From: Serratia quinivorans
GTDB taxonomy: Bacteria > Pseudomonadota > Gammaproteobacteria > Enterobacterales > Enterobacteriaceae
DNA: 64,000 bases
Reading direction: 5' to 3'
Assembly (NCBI RefSeq): GCF_946227985.1
Contig: NZ_CAMKGL010000004.1
Span: 1 to 64,000, forward strand
Positions 10,302 to 20,377 of the stretch are shown in pieces. Under the pieces are notes generated by a model. The model was not told where the DNA came from. It did not search any database and saw nothing but the letters and a program-made list of their open reading frames with translations. The position numbers were made by a program, and so were the translations under genes. Positions within the stretch are counted from its first letter, which is position 1. The number at the start of each line of letters is the position of its first letter.

Positions 10302-10683
10302 AATTAAACCAATGTTTTCGTTTATCCCTTTTAACCTTGAAGGATGGGCGCCATCGCCATAGATCGTAAATATAAATGTACACTACGTTTTCTACGACAA
10401 TGCATCGGGACGCGATACACCGTTCGGTCTCATCCAGATTATTGAGCACGGTTCCCCCACCCGATGTTGCCACCAGACGATAACCTTAGCCAAAACCCAG
10501 CCAAACGCTAAGGATACTCAGCATGATATGCCACAGGAAGGGGTTAATTAAGTAGAAGAAAAGTGAATAAGTGAGGAAGAGAAATTAAAAACTTAAGCTA
10601 ATCGTAGCTATTTTGGTCGCCATGACGAACCGATATAATGTGACTGACATCACTTATAATCACTCTTAACAACTGGATCCAAA
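10302..10683. other. Intergenic region, no gene seen
   Basis: A 382-bp stretch between the aroF control region and the DUF481 gene. It holds a 7-bp-arm hairpin (CCTTAGC at 10484, GCTAAGG at 10507) without a T run. The 65-codon minus-strand ORF at 10276-10473 has low-complexity, non-conserved-looking sequence and is not supported. Confidence 0.5.
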
Positions 10684-11448
10684 ATGCTCTCTTTACGCGC
10701 TCGCCGCGCTATTCCGCTGTTCATTAGCTGCTTAACGACTTTCACCAGTGTTTCAGCCCTTGCCGACAATACACTTTTCACCGCGATGGACGATCCGGCC
10801 ACCGCGAAAAAGCCATTTGAAGGTAACATTCAGGCGGGTTACAACTCACAGTCTGGCAACTCCCAAAGCTCGACGCTGCTGGCCAACACCAGCATGACCT
10901 GGTTCAACAGCGATGCCGCCTACAGCCTGTGGGGAGCCGCCAACAACACCACCTCCTCTAACGTGCGCTCGTCTGAAAAGTATCAGGCTGGCGGTCGTAC
11001 ACGTTATAACCTGTCCGATCGCAACTACCTGTTCGGTCAGGCAAGTTGGCTTAGTGACCGCTTCAATGGCTATGACTCCCGTTCCACGCTGACCGGCGGT
11101 TATGGTCGCCAAATCCTCAACGGGCCACTCAGCGACCTGCGAGTTGAATTTGGTCCCGGCGTACGTCACGATGAATATCATGGCGGTGGTCGCTCCACCA
11201 AAGCGCTGGCTTACGGCGCAGCCAACTATTCGTATCAGTTGACCGACAATACCAAGTTCTCCGAAGGCGTTTCCGCACTGGCTAACGAAGAAACCACCTT
11301 GAACTCCGAAACCGCGCTAAGCGTCGCGATTAACGAAAAGTTCGCACTGCGTCTGGCTTATAACGTGACTTACAACAGCAAGCCGCCGGCGTCAGCACCG
11401 AAGAACACCGATACCACGACGTCCATCAGCCTGGTATACGGTCTGTAA
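10684..11448 (+). CDS. YdiY-type outer-membrane protein (DUF481)
   Basis: 254 residues with a cleavable signal peptide (about 1-27, ending SALA). The body consists of alternating-residue beta strands ending in an aromatic/Leu terminus (SLVYGL), as in outer-membrane beta barrels. It belongs to the DUF481 family, whose E. coli member YdiY is acid-inducible; Serratia relatives are called salt-induced outer-membrane proteins. Molecular function is unknown. It stands alone, with a terminator at 11477-11500. Confidence 0.85.
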   Translation: MLSLRARRAIPLFISCLTTFTSVSALADNTLFTAMDDPATAKKPFEGNIQAGYNSQSGNSQSSTLLANTSMTWFNSDAAYSLWGAANNTTSSNVRSSEKYQAGGRTRYNLSDRNYLFGQASWLSDRFNGYDSRSTLTGGYGRQILNGPLSDLRVEFGPGVRHDEYHGGGRSTKALAYGAANYSYQLTDNTKFSEGVSALANEETTLNSETALSVAINEKFALRLAYNVTYNSKPPASAPKNTDTTTSISLVYGL

Positions 11449-11476
11449 TCTTTTCGCCCTGTAAACTGACCCCACT

Positions 11477-11502
11477 AAGCCCATCATCGATGGGCTTTTT
11501 TT
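11477..11502 (+). terminator. Terminator of the DUF481 gene
   Basis: Arms AAGCCCATC and GATGGGCTT with a 2-3-nt loop and eight T. Confidence 0.88.
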
Positions 11503-11692
11503 TATTTCCAAAAAAAATTTAAACATTTTGCTAAAAAATAACACTCTCGCCATTGACGACTTTAGCAAATAGCTTAATACTGTATATATATACAGTATTT
11601 GTTAAACGAGTTTAGAACATGAGTATTTTCAATTTCTAATTCTGAGCTCTATACCTACCCATTTTTACTTAATTTTTTGCAAGGGGGTTTCT

Positions 11693-11911
11693 ATGATGCA
11701 CTGTCCACTTTGCGGTAGCGTGGCCCATACTCGCTCCAGTCGTTACCTGAGTGAAGCGACCAAAGAGCGCTATCACCAATGCCAGAACATTAACTGCAGT
11801 TGCACTTTTGCCACGCATGAGTCCGTCGCGCGAGTGATTGTGAAGCCTGGCGATATTATTCCGGCTCAGCCGCACCCGGAAAAAAACAAGCCGCGCGCCG
11901 CCGCACTGTAA
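11693..11911 (+). CDS. Orphan Ogr/Delta-type zinc-finger transcription activator
   Basis: A 72-residue protein of the P2 Ogr / P4 Delta family, which activates late promoters of P2-like phages. It has the four-cysteine zinc motif CPLC...CQNINCSC and the conserved RYHQCQN and VKPGD blocks, at full family length. ATGATG gives two possible starts; the first aligns with P2 Ogr (MFHCPLC). No other P2 gene surrounds it: DUF481 is upstream and rplS converges from downstream. It is either a relic of an excised or decayed prophage or a domesticated regulator. The sequence has no frameshift. Confidence 0.85.
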   Translation: MMHCPLCGSVAHTRSSRYLSEATKERYHQCQNINCSCTFATHESVARVIVKPGDIIPAQPHPEKNKPRAAAL

Positions 11912-12007
11912 TGCACAGAGCCTGCCACCGCAGGCTTATTTATCTCTGAGGAAACCTACTTTTCCGAAAACAAAATCTTGCAAATGCAATCAACAGATTT
12001 TAAGCAT

Positions 12008-12038
12008 AAAAAAAGGGGTCGGCATATTGCCAACCCCT
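12008..12038 (-). terminator. rpsP operon terminator
   Basis: Minus strand: GGGGTTGGCA-ATA-TGCCGACCCC (12015-12037) followed by seven T, after rplS. Confidence 0.88.
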
Positions 12039-12066
12039 TCATAGTTATTAACTTTTGGATGCAGCG

Positions 12067-12438
<372 letters not shown>

Positions 12439-12477
12439 CTAGGTAAACTGATATATCGGTCCCGTCGAGCCAATTGC

Positions 12478-13245
12478 TCAGACGTTCCCTTCATAGTCCT
12501 GCTGCTTGGTCTGATGTTCCCGTTGGAACTCAGCCAGCAACACCGCTTGCTCGTCAGTCAGAGCTAGGCTTTCCAGAAGTTCAGGTCTTCTAAGCCAGGT
12601 ACGGCCCAGCGACTGCTTTAAGCGCCAGCGACGTATCTCGGCATGGTTGCCCGACAGTAAAACTGGCGGAACTTCCATCCCTTCCAACACCTCAGGACGG
12701 GTATAGTGCGGGCAGTCCAGCAATCCATCGGCAAAAGAATCCTCTTCTGCTGATGCCTGATGGCCCAGCACACCCGGTATAAAACGGGCGACTGAATCGA
12801 TCAAGGTCATTGCCGGCAGTTCCCCGCCGCTGAGAACGTAATCGCCGATTGACCATTCTTCATCAATTTCGGTTTGGATTACGCGCTCGTCTACCCCTTC
12901 ATAACGACCGCATACCAGAATCATCTTCGGGTTGGCCGCCAGTTCGCACACGCCGGTTTGATCCAGCTTGCGTCCCTGAGGTGACAGATAAATCACCTTT
13001 GCTCCCTCGCCTGCCGCTGCTTTTGCTGCATGAATGGCTTCCCGCAAGGGTTGCACCATCATCAGCATTCCCGGGCCGCCGCCATAAGGGCGATCGTCCA
13101 CGGTACGATGCCGGTCGTAGGTGAAGTCACGCGGACTCCAACACTGCACGCTCAGCAGGCCATTTTTTACTGCCCGGCCAGTCACCCCGTAATCGGTGAT
13201 CGCGCGGAACATCTCAGGAAACAGGCTTACAATACCAATGAACAC
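12478..13245 (-). CDS. trmD: tRNA (guanine37-N1)-methyltransferase TrmD
   Basis: SPOUT-family enzyme that methylates G37 next to the anticodon and prevents frameshifting. 255 residues (E. coli 255). The deep-trefoil-knot SAM site is visible as [13 protein letters not shown] and [11 protein letters not shown]. Third gene of the rpsP operon, 52 bp after rimM. Confidence 0.98.
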   Translation of the reverse strand: MFIGIVSLFPEMFRAITDYGVTGRAVKNGLLSVQCWSPRDFTYDRHRTVDDRPYGGGPGMLMMVQPLREAIHAAKAAAGEGAKVIYLSPQGRKLDQTGVCELAANPKMILVCGRYEGVDERVIQTEIDEEWSIGDYVLSGGELPAMTLIDSVARFIPGVLGHQASAEEDSFADGLLDCPHYTRPEVLEGMEVPPVLLSGNHAEIRRWRLKQSLGRTWLRRPELLESLALTDEQAVLLAEFQREHQTKQQDYEGNV

Positions 13246-13297
13246 AAGCCAATCCCCATACTGTCATTCCACTTGTTTCGACCGTTTAATTCGGAGG

Positions 13298-13846
13298 TCA
13301 AAAACCAGGATCCCAATCTGCTTCAATCACGCGAGCAGTGAGATCGACTTTCTTGATAACCTGCCCATGAAGAAACGGGACCAACCGTTCCTTCATGCCG
13401 AATGCATCTTTCAGGTTAGCTTTCACAACCATCACATCGTTCGAACCGGTTTCCATCATATCGATGACTTTACCCAGTTCGTAGCCGGTGGTTGTGACTA
13501 CCTGGCAACCCATAAGGTCTTTCCAGTAGTAATCATCACCCACCAACGCAGGAAGTTGTTCCGAATCCACCAGGATCTCGCGATTGGTCAGTAGATTCGC
13601 AGCATCCCGATCGTCAACGCCTTTGACTTTGATGATCAGGTCCTGACTGTGGCGCTTCCAGTCTTCCAACTCGACAAGCTGCCATTGACCCGCCTGCTGG
13701 ATAAACCACGGCTGATAGTCAAAAATGCTTTCGGCGTTCTCGGTGGATGAAAATACTCTGAGCCAACCACGAATGCCGTAAGTAGACCCCATTTTACCGA
13801 GTACAATCGGCTGCTTAGGTGCTACCGGTTTGAGTTGCTTGCTCAT
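13298..13846 (-). CDS. rimM: Ribosome maturation factor RimM
   Basis: Assembles the 30S head by binding S19. From ATG 13846 it is 182 residues, equal to E. coli RimM (MSKQL... start). An upstream in-frame GTG at 13855 would add three residues but is not conserved. RimM N-terminal beta-barrel domain (about 12-95) and PRC barrel (about 100-180). Lies between rpsP and trmD. Confidence 0.96.
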   Translation of the reverse strand: MSKQLKPVAPKQPIVLGKMGSTYGIRGWLRVFSSTENAESIFDYQPWFIQQAGQWQLVELEDWKRHSQDLIIKVKGVDDRDAANLLTNREILVDSEQLPALVGDDYYWKDLMGCQVVTTTGYELGKVIDMMETGSNDVMVVKANLKDAFGMKERLVPFLHGQVIKKVDLTARVIEADWDPGF

Positions 13847-13864
13847 TGCCACCACCGCGACAGA

Positions 13865-14113
13865 TTAAGCTGCTTTCTTAGCGTCTTTGATCAGCGCGTG
13901 AACGCGATCAGAAACAGTTGCACCCAGGCCGACCCAATGTTCGATGCGGTCCAGGTCCAGACGCAGTGCTTCAGCCTGACCAGATGCGATCGGGTTGAAG
14001 AAGCCTACGCGCTCGATGAAACGACCATCACGAGCATTGCGGCTGTCGGTCACTACTACTTGATAGAACGGACGCTTTTTTGCGCCGCCACGTGCCAAAC
14101 GAATTGTTACCAT
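13865..14113 (-). CDS. rpsP: 30S ribosomal protein S16
   Basis: 82 residues, [18 protein letters not shown] start diagnostic of bS16. First gene of the rpsP-rimM-trmD-rplS operon; an unusually strong GC-rich hairpin (14140-14169) lies in its leader. Confidence 0.98.
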   Translation of the reverse strand: MVTIRLARGGAKKRPFYQVVVTDSRNARDGRFIERVGFFNPIASGQAEALRLDLDRIEHWVGLGATVSDRVHALIKDAKKAA

Positions 14114-14139
14114 AACATCCTCTTTAGTTAATAAAACAG

Positions 14140-14169
14140 CCGGGCCCCATTGAGGGAACGGGGCCCGGT
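14140..14169 (-). other. GC-rich hairpin in the ffh-rpsP intergenic leader
   Basis: Perfect 9-bp arms CCGGGCCCC and GGGGCCCGG around a 12-nt loop; on the minus strand it is followed by CTGTTTTATT. It lies 26 bp before rpsP and downstream of ffh. It may be a weak terminator/attenuator or a structured leader of the rpsP operon. Confidence 0.6.
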
Positions 14170-14329
14170 TGCAATATAAAAAGCCCGAAAATTTTACTCA
14201 TTTTGGCGCAAAAAGCAATCGAAAGCGTAGATCGTCGTCAACTACTTTTTTTCGCCAGTAATATTTCGGGCGGTTTTCACCGCGAACGGCAAATGCTTAA
14301 ACAGGCTCACCCCAGAGGGCAAGCGGCTG

Positions 14330-15691
14330 TCAGCGGCCCGGGAAGCCCGGCGGCATCATACCTTTCATGCCGCGCATCATCTTCGCCATTCCGCCTTTCT
14401 TCATCTTTTTCATCATGCGTTGCATGTCGTCGAATTGTTTTAACAAGCGGTTAACATCCTGCACCTGCATGCCGGAACCCACCGCAATACGACGTTTACG
14501 CGAACCTTTGATGATTTCCGGTTTGGCGCGCTCTTTCAGCGTCATCGAGTTGATCATCGCCTCCATGCGCACCAAAACCTTGTCGTCCATCTGCGATTTC
14601 ACATTGTCCGGCAGTTGGCCGGCACCGGGTAGTTTGCTCAGCATGCTGGCCATACCGCCCATGTTACGCATCTGCTTGAGCTGTTCCAGGAAGTCGGTCA
14701 GATCGAAACCGTCCCCCTTCTTCAGCTTGTTAGCCAGTTTTTCCGCCTGTTCACGGTCAACTTTGCTTTCGATATCTTCGATCAGCGACAGTACGTCGCC
14801 CATGCCGAGAATACGTGACGCCACGCGGTCCGGATGGAATGGCTCCAGCGCTTCGGTTTTCTCACCCACGCCGAGGAACTTGATCGGTTTGCCGGTAATG
14901 TGACGGATCGACAGCGCAGCACCGCCGCGCGCATCACCATCGACCTTGGTCAGCACTACGCCGGTCAGCGGCAGCGCCTCGTTAAAGGCCTTGGCGGTGT
15001 TGGCCGCATCCTGGCCGGTCATGGCGTCAACCACAAACAGGGTTTCCACCGGCTTGATCGCCGCGTGCACCTGTTTGATCTCGTCCATCATCGCTTCGTC
15101 AACGTGCAAACGGCCGGCGGTATCGACGATCAGAACATCGTAGAATTTCAGCTTGGCCTGTTGCAGTGCACGGTTAACGATGTCGATCGGCTTGTCTTTA
15201 ACATCAGACGGGAAGAAGTCGATGCCGACGCTTTCCGCCAGCGTTTCCAACTGTTTAATCGCCGCTGGGCGATAAACGTCAGCGGAAACCACCAACACTT
15301 TTTTCTTCTGTTTTTCTTTCAGGAATTTGCCAAGCTTGGCGACGCTGGTGGTTTTACCGGCGCCCTGCAGGCCCGCCATCAGCACCACAGCCGGCGGTTG
15401 CGCCGCCAGGTTCAGCTCGGTGTTCACTTCGCCCATCGCGGCAATCAGCTCGCCCTTGACGATTTTTACAAACTCTTGCCCCGGCGTCAGGCTTTTGTTG
15501 ACTTCATGACCAACCGCGCTTTCTTTTACGCGATTGATAAAGTCCCGCACCACCGGCAGCGCAACGTCCGCTTCCAGCAATGCCATGCGCACTTCACGCA
15601 GGGTTTCCTTGATATTTTCTTCGGTCAGCCGCCCACGGCCGCTGATATTGCGCAGGGTGCGCGACAAACGATCGGTTAAATTTTCAAACAT
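14330..15691 (-). CDS. ffh: Signal recognition particle protein Ffh
   Basis: GTPase that binds 4.5S RNA and signal sequences for co-translational targeting to the membrane. 453 residues as in E. coli. N domain (1-85), G domain with P-loop GLQGAGKTT (near 107), DTAGR and TKVDG motifs, and the Met-rich M domain (from about 330; MMKKMKKGGMAKMMRGM). Divergent from ypjD. Confidence 0.98.
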   Translation of the reverse strand: MFENLTDRLSRTLRNISGRGRLTEENIKETLREVRMALLEADVALPVVRDFINRVKESAVGHEVNKSLTPGQEFVKIVKGELIAAMGEVNTELNLAAQPPAVVLMAGLQGAGKTTSVAKLGKFLKEKQKKKVLVVSADVYRPAAIKQLETLAESVGIDFFPSDVKDKPIDIVNRALQQAKLKFYDVLIVDTAGRLHVDEAMMDEIKQVHAAIKPVETLFVVDAMTGQDAANTAKAFNEALPLTGVVLTKVDGDARGGAALSIRHITGKPIKFLGVGEKTEALEPFHPDRVASRILGMGDVLSLIEDIESKVDREQAEKLANKLKKGDGFDLTDFLEQLKQMRNMGGMASMLSKLPGAGQLPDNVKSQMDDKVLVRMEAMINSMTLKERAKPEIIKGSRKRRIAVGSGMQVQDVNRLLKQFDDMQRMMKKMKKGGMAKMMRGMKGMMPPGFPGR

Positions 15692-15860
15692 CGTCTCTTG
15701 CTCAACGTGTAATGACAGGCCGCTCTGGCGACATAATTGCGGCGATTATAACACGAAGCGAAGAGGATCTCTGCCTCAGCGTTGGAGATCGGTTGGAGTG
15801 GGACGCGCTCAACGCTATACTGACAATCCAATTCACCACGCCGAAGCAAAATTAAACGCT

Positions 15861-16652
15861 ATGCCAGTTTTCTCCATTGTGGCTTTGATCGCCTACCTGC
15901 TCAGCCTTGGACTGATTATTCCCAGCTTGTTGCGGAAGAACAGCGCATACCGTCGGCTTGCTCTCGTCTCGGCGGTGGTGGCACTGGTTTGCCACGCCAT
16001 CGCACTGCAGCAGCGTATTTTTGACGTCAGCGCCGGACAAAATCTCAGCTTGTTAAACATCGGCTCGATAGTCAGCCTGATCATCTGTTCGGTCATGACC
16101 TTTGTCGCTTCACGCGACCGCGGCTGGTTCCTGCTGCCGATTGTTTATAGCTTCGCGATGATCAATCTGGCCTTCGCCAGCTTTATGCCGGGTGAGTTTA
16201 TTACCCATCTGGAAGCCAGCCCGGAACTGATGGTGCACATTGGCCTGGCGCTGTTTTCCTACGCTACGCTGATTATTGCCGCGCTATATGCGCTGCAACT
16301 GGCCTGGCTGGACTATCTGCTGAAAAACAAAAAGCTGTCGTTCAGCGCCGACATGCCGCCGCTGATGAGCATCGAACGCAAAATGTTCCATATCACCCAG
16401 ATTGGTGTCGTGCTGCTGACGCTCACACTTTGCACCGGCCTGCTCTATATGGATAACCTGTTCAGCAAAGAAAACGTGCACAAGGCCGTCCTGTCGATCA
16501 TGGCATGGTTTGTCTATATCGTTTTGCTGTGGGGCCATTACCATGAAGGCTGGCGTGGTCGCCGTGTCGTGTGGTTCAGCTTTGCCGGCGCCTTTCTGCT
16601 AACGCTGGCCTATTTCGGCAGCCGTCTGATCCAGCAAGTGATGGTTCGCTAA
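15861..16652 (+). CDS. Inner-membrane protein YpjD (CcsA/HemX-like)
   Basis: 263 residues from ATG 15861, matching E. coli YpjD; an open frame back to 15534 has no matching homology. Eight hydrophobic segments make it a polytopic membrane protein of the cytochrome c assembly (CcsA/HemX) superfamily, with GHYHEGWRGRR near the C-terminus. Relatives are proposed partners of the CorC/CorB family, and the next gene is corB. Function not demonstrated. Confidence 0.88.
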   Translation: MPVFSIVALIAYLLSLGLIIPSLLRKNSAYRRLALVSAVVALVCHAIALQQRIFDVSAGQNLSLLNIGSIVSLIICSVMTFVASRDRGWFLLPIVYSFAMINLAFASFMPGEFITHLEASPELMVHIGLALFSYATLIIAALYALQLAWLDYLLKNKKLSFSADMPPLMSIERKMFHITQIGVVLLTLTLCTGLLYMDNLFSKENVHKAVLSIMAWFVYIVLLWGHYHEGWRGRRVVWFSFAGAFLLTLAYFGSRLIQQVMVR

Positions 16653-16692
16653 GCCCTCAGGCTATCTTTCTCCATACATAAGGAATACCGCG

Positions 16693-17982
16693 TTGGAGCA
16701 CGTTTCGACAGGGACCCTGATCATTATCCTGGTGGTTATGATCGTGGTTTCCGCTTACTTCTCAGCATCCGAAACCGGCATGATGACGCTAAACCGCTAT
16801 CGTCTCCGTCATCTCTCCAAGCAGGGCAACCGCTCTGCCCGCCGGGTCGAGAAGCTACTGCAAAAACCGGATCGTCTGATCGGCCTGGTGTTGATCGGCA
16901 ATAATCTGGTCAACATCCTCGCCTCGGCGCTGGCAACCATTGTCGGTATGCGCCTGTATGGCGATTTTGGCGTCGCTATCGCCACCGGTATCCTGACCTT
17001 TGCCGTGCTGTTGTTCGCCGAAGTGCTGCCGAAAACCTTCGCCGCTTTATATCCGGAGCGTATCGCATTCCCCAGCAGCGTTTTACTGGCACCGTTGCAG
17101 AAGGTGATGTTTCCGCTGGTGTGGCTGCTTAATGGCATCACCACGCTGGTCTTGCGCCTGTTCGGCATCCACACCAACGTGCGGGTCAGCGATGCCGTCA
17201 GCAAGGACGAGTTGCGCACCATCGTTAATGAATCCCACTCACAGATTTCTCGCCGCAATCAGGACATGTTGATTTCCGTACTGGATCTGGAGAAGGTGAC
17301 GGTCGACGACATCATGGTGCCCCGCAACGAAATCGTCGGCATCGATGTCAACGATGACTGGAAGTCGATCATGCGCCAGCTCACCCACTCGCCGCACGGC
17401 CGCATCGTGCTGTACCGCGGCTCACTGGATGATGCCATCGGTATGCTGAGGGTACGTGAAGCCTACCGCCTGATGACCGAGAAGAAAGAGTTCAACAAAG
17501 AGAACCTGCTGCGCGCCGCCGACGAAATTTACTACGTGCCTGAAGGCACACCGCTTAACGTCCAACTGGTGAAATTCCAGCGCAACAAAGAAAAAGTCAG
17601 CATCGTGGTGGACGAATACGGTGATATTCAGGGGTTGGTGACAGTCGAAGATATCCTGGAAGAAATCGTCGGTGATTTTACTACCTCAATGTCGCCAACG
17701 CTGGCGGAAGAGGTCAATCCGCAAAGCGACGGTTCAGTCCTGATCGACGGTACCGCCAACGTGCGTGAGTTGAACAAGGCATTCAACTGGACACTGCCGG
17801 CCACCGATGCACGCACCATTAACGGTATGCTGTTGGAAGAGCTGGAAGAGATCCCTGAGGTGGGTACCCGAGTCCGGGTTGGCCATTACGACGTCGACAT
17901 CCTCGACGTGCAGGACAACATGATCAAACAGGTGCGGGTCACGCCGATAAAGTCGCTGCAATCGAGCGTTCAACAACACTGA
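16693..17982 (+). CDS. corB: Hemolysin C/CorC-family membrane protein YfjD (CorB)
   Basis: 429 residues. DUF21/CNNM transmembrane domain (about 1-190), a tandem CBS pair (about 200-320) and a C-terminal transporter-associated CorC/HlyC domain (about 340-425). CNNM/CorC proteins export Mg2+ and Co2+ or regulate CorA-dependent efflux. The start is TTG at 16693, giving MEHVSTGTLIIIL, which lines up with the E. coli N-terminus; AAGGAAT precedes it. Forms a likely two-gene unit with ypjD (40-bp gap) and converges on luxS. Confidence 0.92.
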   Translation: MEHVSTGTLIIILVVMIVVSAYFSASETGMMTLNRYRLRHLSKQGNRSARRVEKLLQKPDRLIGLVLIGNNLVNILASALATIVGMRLYGDFGVAIATGILTFAVLLFAEVLPKTFAALYPERIAFPSSVLLAPLQKVMFPLVWLLNGITTLVLRLFGIHTNVRVSDAVSKDELRTIVNESHSQISRRNQDMLISVLDLEKVTVDDIMVPRNEIVGIDVNDDWKSIMRQLTHSPHGRIVLYRGSLDDAIGMLRVREAYRLMTEKKEFNKENLLRAADEIYYVPEGTPLNVQLVKFQRNKEKVSIVVDEYGDIQGLVTVEDILEEIVGDFTTSMSPTLAEEVNPQSDGSVLIDGTANVRELNKAFNWTLPATDARTINGMLLEELEEIPEVGTRVRVGHYDVDILDVQDNMIKQVRVTPIKSLQSSVQQH

Positions 17983-18000
17983 CCGCCCACCAGAAAGGAA

Positions 18001-18028
18001 AAAAGACGCGAACATCGCGTCTTTTTTT
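18001..18028. terminator. Bidirectional terminator between corB and luxS
   Basis: AAAAGACGCG-AACAT-CGCGTCTTTTTTT; A and T runs on either side let it serve both convergent genes. Confidence 0.85.
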
Positions 18029-18050
18029 ATCGTTGTAGCCAGGTGACGAA

Positions 18051-18566
18051 CTAGATATGTAGTTCCTGCAGCTTCTCTTTCGGCAGCGCTAACTCTTCGT
18101 TGTGGTTCACTACCACGTCGTGATCAAGAATGTGCTTGGCAATTTCCTGCGCTTCCTCCAGTGAGTGCATATGGTAAGTACCGCACTGGAACTCATTGAG
18201 TTCAGGAATTTTACGCTGGTCGGTCACTTTCAGCACGTCAGCCATCGCCGCTTTCCAGGCGTCGGCAACTCGCTGCTCTTCCGGCACACCAATCAGGCTC
18301 ATGTAGAAGCCGGTACGGCACCCCATTGGGGAGATATCGATAATCTCAACGCCCTGGCCATTCAGGTGGTCACGCATAAAGCCGGCAAACAGGTGTTCCA
18401 GCGTATGGATGCCACGCTCCGGCATCACTTCCAGATTCGGGCGGCAAAAACGCAGATCGAATACGGTGATGGTATCACCATGAGGAGTTTTCATGGTTTT
18501 CGCAACGCGGACAGCCGGGGCTGCCATGCGGGTATGGTCTACGGTGAAGCTATCCAGCAGTGGCAT
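18051..18566 (-). CDS. luxS: S-ribosylhomocysteine lyase LuxS
   Basis: Cleaves S-ribosylhomocysteine to homocysteine and DPD, the precursor of autoinducer AI-2. 171 residues as in E. coli. Metal ligands are all present: H54 and H58 (HTLEH) and C128 (FQCGTYH). Separated from gshA by the divergent sRNA micA, as in other enterobacteria. Confidence 0.98.
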   Translation of the reverse strand: MPLLDSFTVDHTRMAAPAVRVAKTMKTPHGDTITVFDLRFCRPNLEVMPERGIHTLEHLFAGFMRDHLNGQGVEIIDISPMGCRTGFYMSLIGVPEEQRVADAWKAAMADVLKVTDQRKIPELNEFQCGTYHMHSLEEAQEIAKHILDHDVVVNHNEELALPKEKLQELHI

Positions 18567-18619
18567 TTCGTTACCTCCTCGTAAAAGAGTATTTATTTCG
18601 AAACTTTTTTATCTATCCA

Positions 18620-18649
18620 GGAAACCTTTTCTAACTCAGCGAGTCTGAA
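18620..18649 (+). promoter_or_regulatory. Sigma-E promoter of micA
   Basis: A GGAAAC-CTTTT -35-like element (from 18620) and a TCTGAA -10 (from 18644) precede the MicA start at 18655, resembling the sigma-E consensus (GGAAC / TCTGA) and the known E. coli micA promoter. Confidence 0.6.
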
Positions 18650-18654
18650 TATGT

Positions 18655-18727
18655 GAAAGACGCGCATTTGTTATCATCATCCCTGTCATCAGAGATGCAT
18701 ATTTGGCCACATTGATGTGGCCTTTTT
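18655..18727 (+). ncRNA. micA: Small RNA MicA (SraD)
   Basis: About 73 nt between luxS and gshA, read opposite to both as in E. coli. The 5' part GAAAGACGCGCATTTGTT matches E. coli MicA and is the ompA-pairing region. It ends in the hairpin GGCCACATTGATGTGGCC and T run (18704-18727), which is oriented only for the plus strand. MicA is Hfq-dependent, represses ompA, and is induced by sigma-E. Confidence 0.93.
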
Positions 18728-18732
18728 CTTTT

Positions 18733-20295
18733 TCAGCTCCCGCCATGCAGCTTCAGGAACTCTTCAAAGCTTAGCGTATCACTGGCTTCTACGTTACGTT
18801 GGCGCTGCCATGAGGCTTCCTGCTCCTTCGCCAGTTCGGCTTCAGTCAGGATTTCCAACGGCTCTTCAATCAGCATCTGACGGTATTGCTCAGCTAACTG
18901 CAGGCCCACACGACCGGTGCCCTCTTCCTTCATCGCTTTCAGGATACGGGCCGAGAACGTCAGTTCCGGATCGTCAAACGCTGCGACCAGTTCGTCACAC
19001 ACCTGCTGATACTGGCGATCGCCAGCTTCGCTATCCAACACTTCCGCCACGCGGCGCAAATCGTCAAACAAGGCTTTGCCTACTTTTGCCAATGGCTCAC
19101 GGCTGTCATCACAACCGATACCAATGGTCTGGCCCGGTTTACGTCCTTCGAGGATCACCCGGTTCCAGTTTTTGCGTGTGCAGAGTAATTCATCACTGCT
19201 CATCTCTGGCGCATCGGCCAACACACACCATACCAGGAACAGGTCCAGGAAACGTGCCTGCACCGCATCCACGCCGATTGGCGAGAACGGGTTGATGTCC
19301 AGCGAGCGAACTTCGATGTATTCAATACCGCCGCGCAGCAGAGCATCTGACGGTGTCTCACCGCTTTTAGTCACACGCTTCGGCCGGATCGGTGCATAGA
19401 GTTCGTTTTCTATCTGCAGCACGTTACTGTTCAACTGCAGATGACGATCGCCATCTTTAACACCTAATTTGGCAAACTCTTCCGAAGGGGTAACAATTGC
19501 CCGCTTCAGGCCTTCAACATAGCTTTGCAGATCGTTAAAGGTAATGCCCAGATTGCTTTGCGATTTATTGGTGTAACCCAGGTCACTCAACCGTAGCGAA
19601 GTGGCATACGGCAGATAACACATACCCTGCTCGGTACGCTCAAACGGCAACGCGGTCTCACGCCCTTTCAGGAACGAGGAACAGATCGCCGGCGATGCGC
19701 CAAACAGATACGGGATCACCCAGCCAAAACGGTAATAGTTGCGGATAAGACGGAAATAGCCCGCTGAAATCTGCTCCTTACCGCTTTCGGCATCTTTAAC
19801 GCCGGCCCAAGCTTGCCAGAATTCCAGCGGCAGGGAGAAATTGTAATGCACGCCGGAAATGGTCTGCATCAGCGCGCCGTAGCGGTTCTTCAACCCCTCA
19901 CGGTACAACGTCTTCATGCGGCCAATATTCGACGAGCCGAACTGCGCCAGTTCAATGTCCTGCTCGGCTTCAATAAAGCACGGCATGCTGAGCGGCCACA
20001 TGCGCTCCTCACCCAGATTACGTGCCACGTGACGATGAATATCACGCAAGAACGTCAGCAGGTGATCGAGATTGTCGTCAACCGGCGTAATAAACTCTAA
20101 CAGCGCCTCGGCAAAGTCTGTGGTTATCCAGTGGTGCGTTAATGCCGCCCCCAATTTTTCCGGATGTCCGGTTGTTGCAAGCTTTCCGTCTTCGGTGACA
20201 CGCAGCGTTTCACGCTCAATGCCGCGACGAATGCCTTTTAATGCATGGGGATGGGCTTCCAACCAAGAAAGCGCCTGGGATACGTCCGGGATCAA
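18733..20295 (-). CDS. gshA: Glutamate-cysteine ligase GshA
   Basis: ATP-dependent first step of glutathione synthesis, class I (proteobacterial) type. 520 residues (E. coli 518). Starts [12 protein letters not shown]; contains the conserved [12 protein letters not shown]/Mg site and the [12 protein letters not shown] substrate-site block. Monocistronic, with micA downstream on the other strand. Confidence 0.98.
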   Translation of the reverse strand: MIPDVSQALSWLEAHPHALKGIRRGIERETLRVTEDGKLATTGHPEKLGAALTHHWITTDFAEALLEFITPVDDNLDHLLTFLRDIHRHVARNLGEERMWPLSMPCFIEAEQDIELAQFGSSNIGRMKTLYREGLKNRYGALMQTISGVHYNFSLPLEFWQAWAGVKDAESGKEQISAGYFRLIRNYYRFGWVIPYLFGASPAICSSFLKGRETALPFERTEQGMCYLPYATSLRLSDLGYTNKSQSNLGITFNDLQSYVEGLKRAIVTPSEEFAKLGVKDGDRHLQLNSNVLQIENELYAPIRPKRVTKSGETPSDALLRGGIEYIEVRSLDINPFSPIGVDAVQARFLDLFLVWCVLADAPEMSSDELLCTRKNWNRVILEGRKPGQTIGIGCDDSREPLAKVGKALFDDLRRVAEVLDSEAGDRQYQQVCDELVAAFDDPELTFSARILKAMKEEGTGRVGLQLAEQYRQMLIEEPLEILTEAELAKEQEASWQRQRNVEASDTLSFEEFLKLHGGS

Positions 20296-20377
20296 ATTGA
20301 CCTCCCGCTTCTAAAAACAAGAACTCGTAAGCATACTGAATCTGCACCCGAGAGAATATTGAGTTATATTCACGTCG

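Noticed and set aside
10276..10473. 65-codon minus-strand ORF upstream of aroF
   Set aside because: Low-complexity composition, no ribosome binding site, and overlaps a candidate TyrR box.
15534..15860. Long 5' extension of the ypjD frame
   Set aside because: It overlaps the 5' end of ffh on the other strand, and homology begins at ATG 15861.
18704..18727. Hairpin as a gshA terminator
   Set aside because: The T run is on the plus strand only; it is the MicA terminator.
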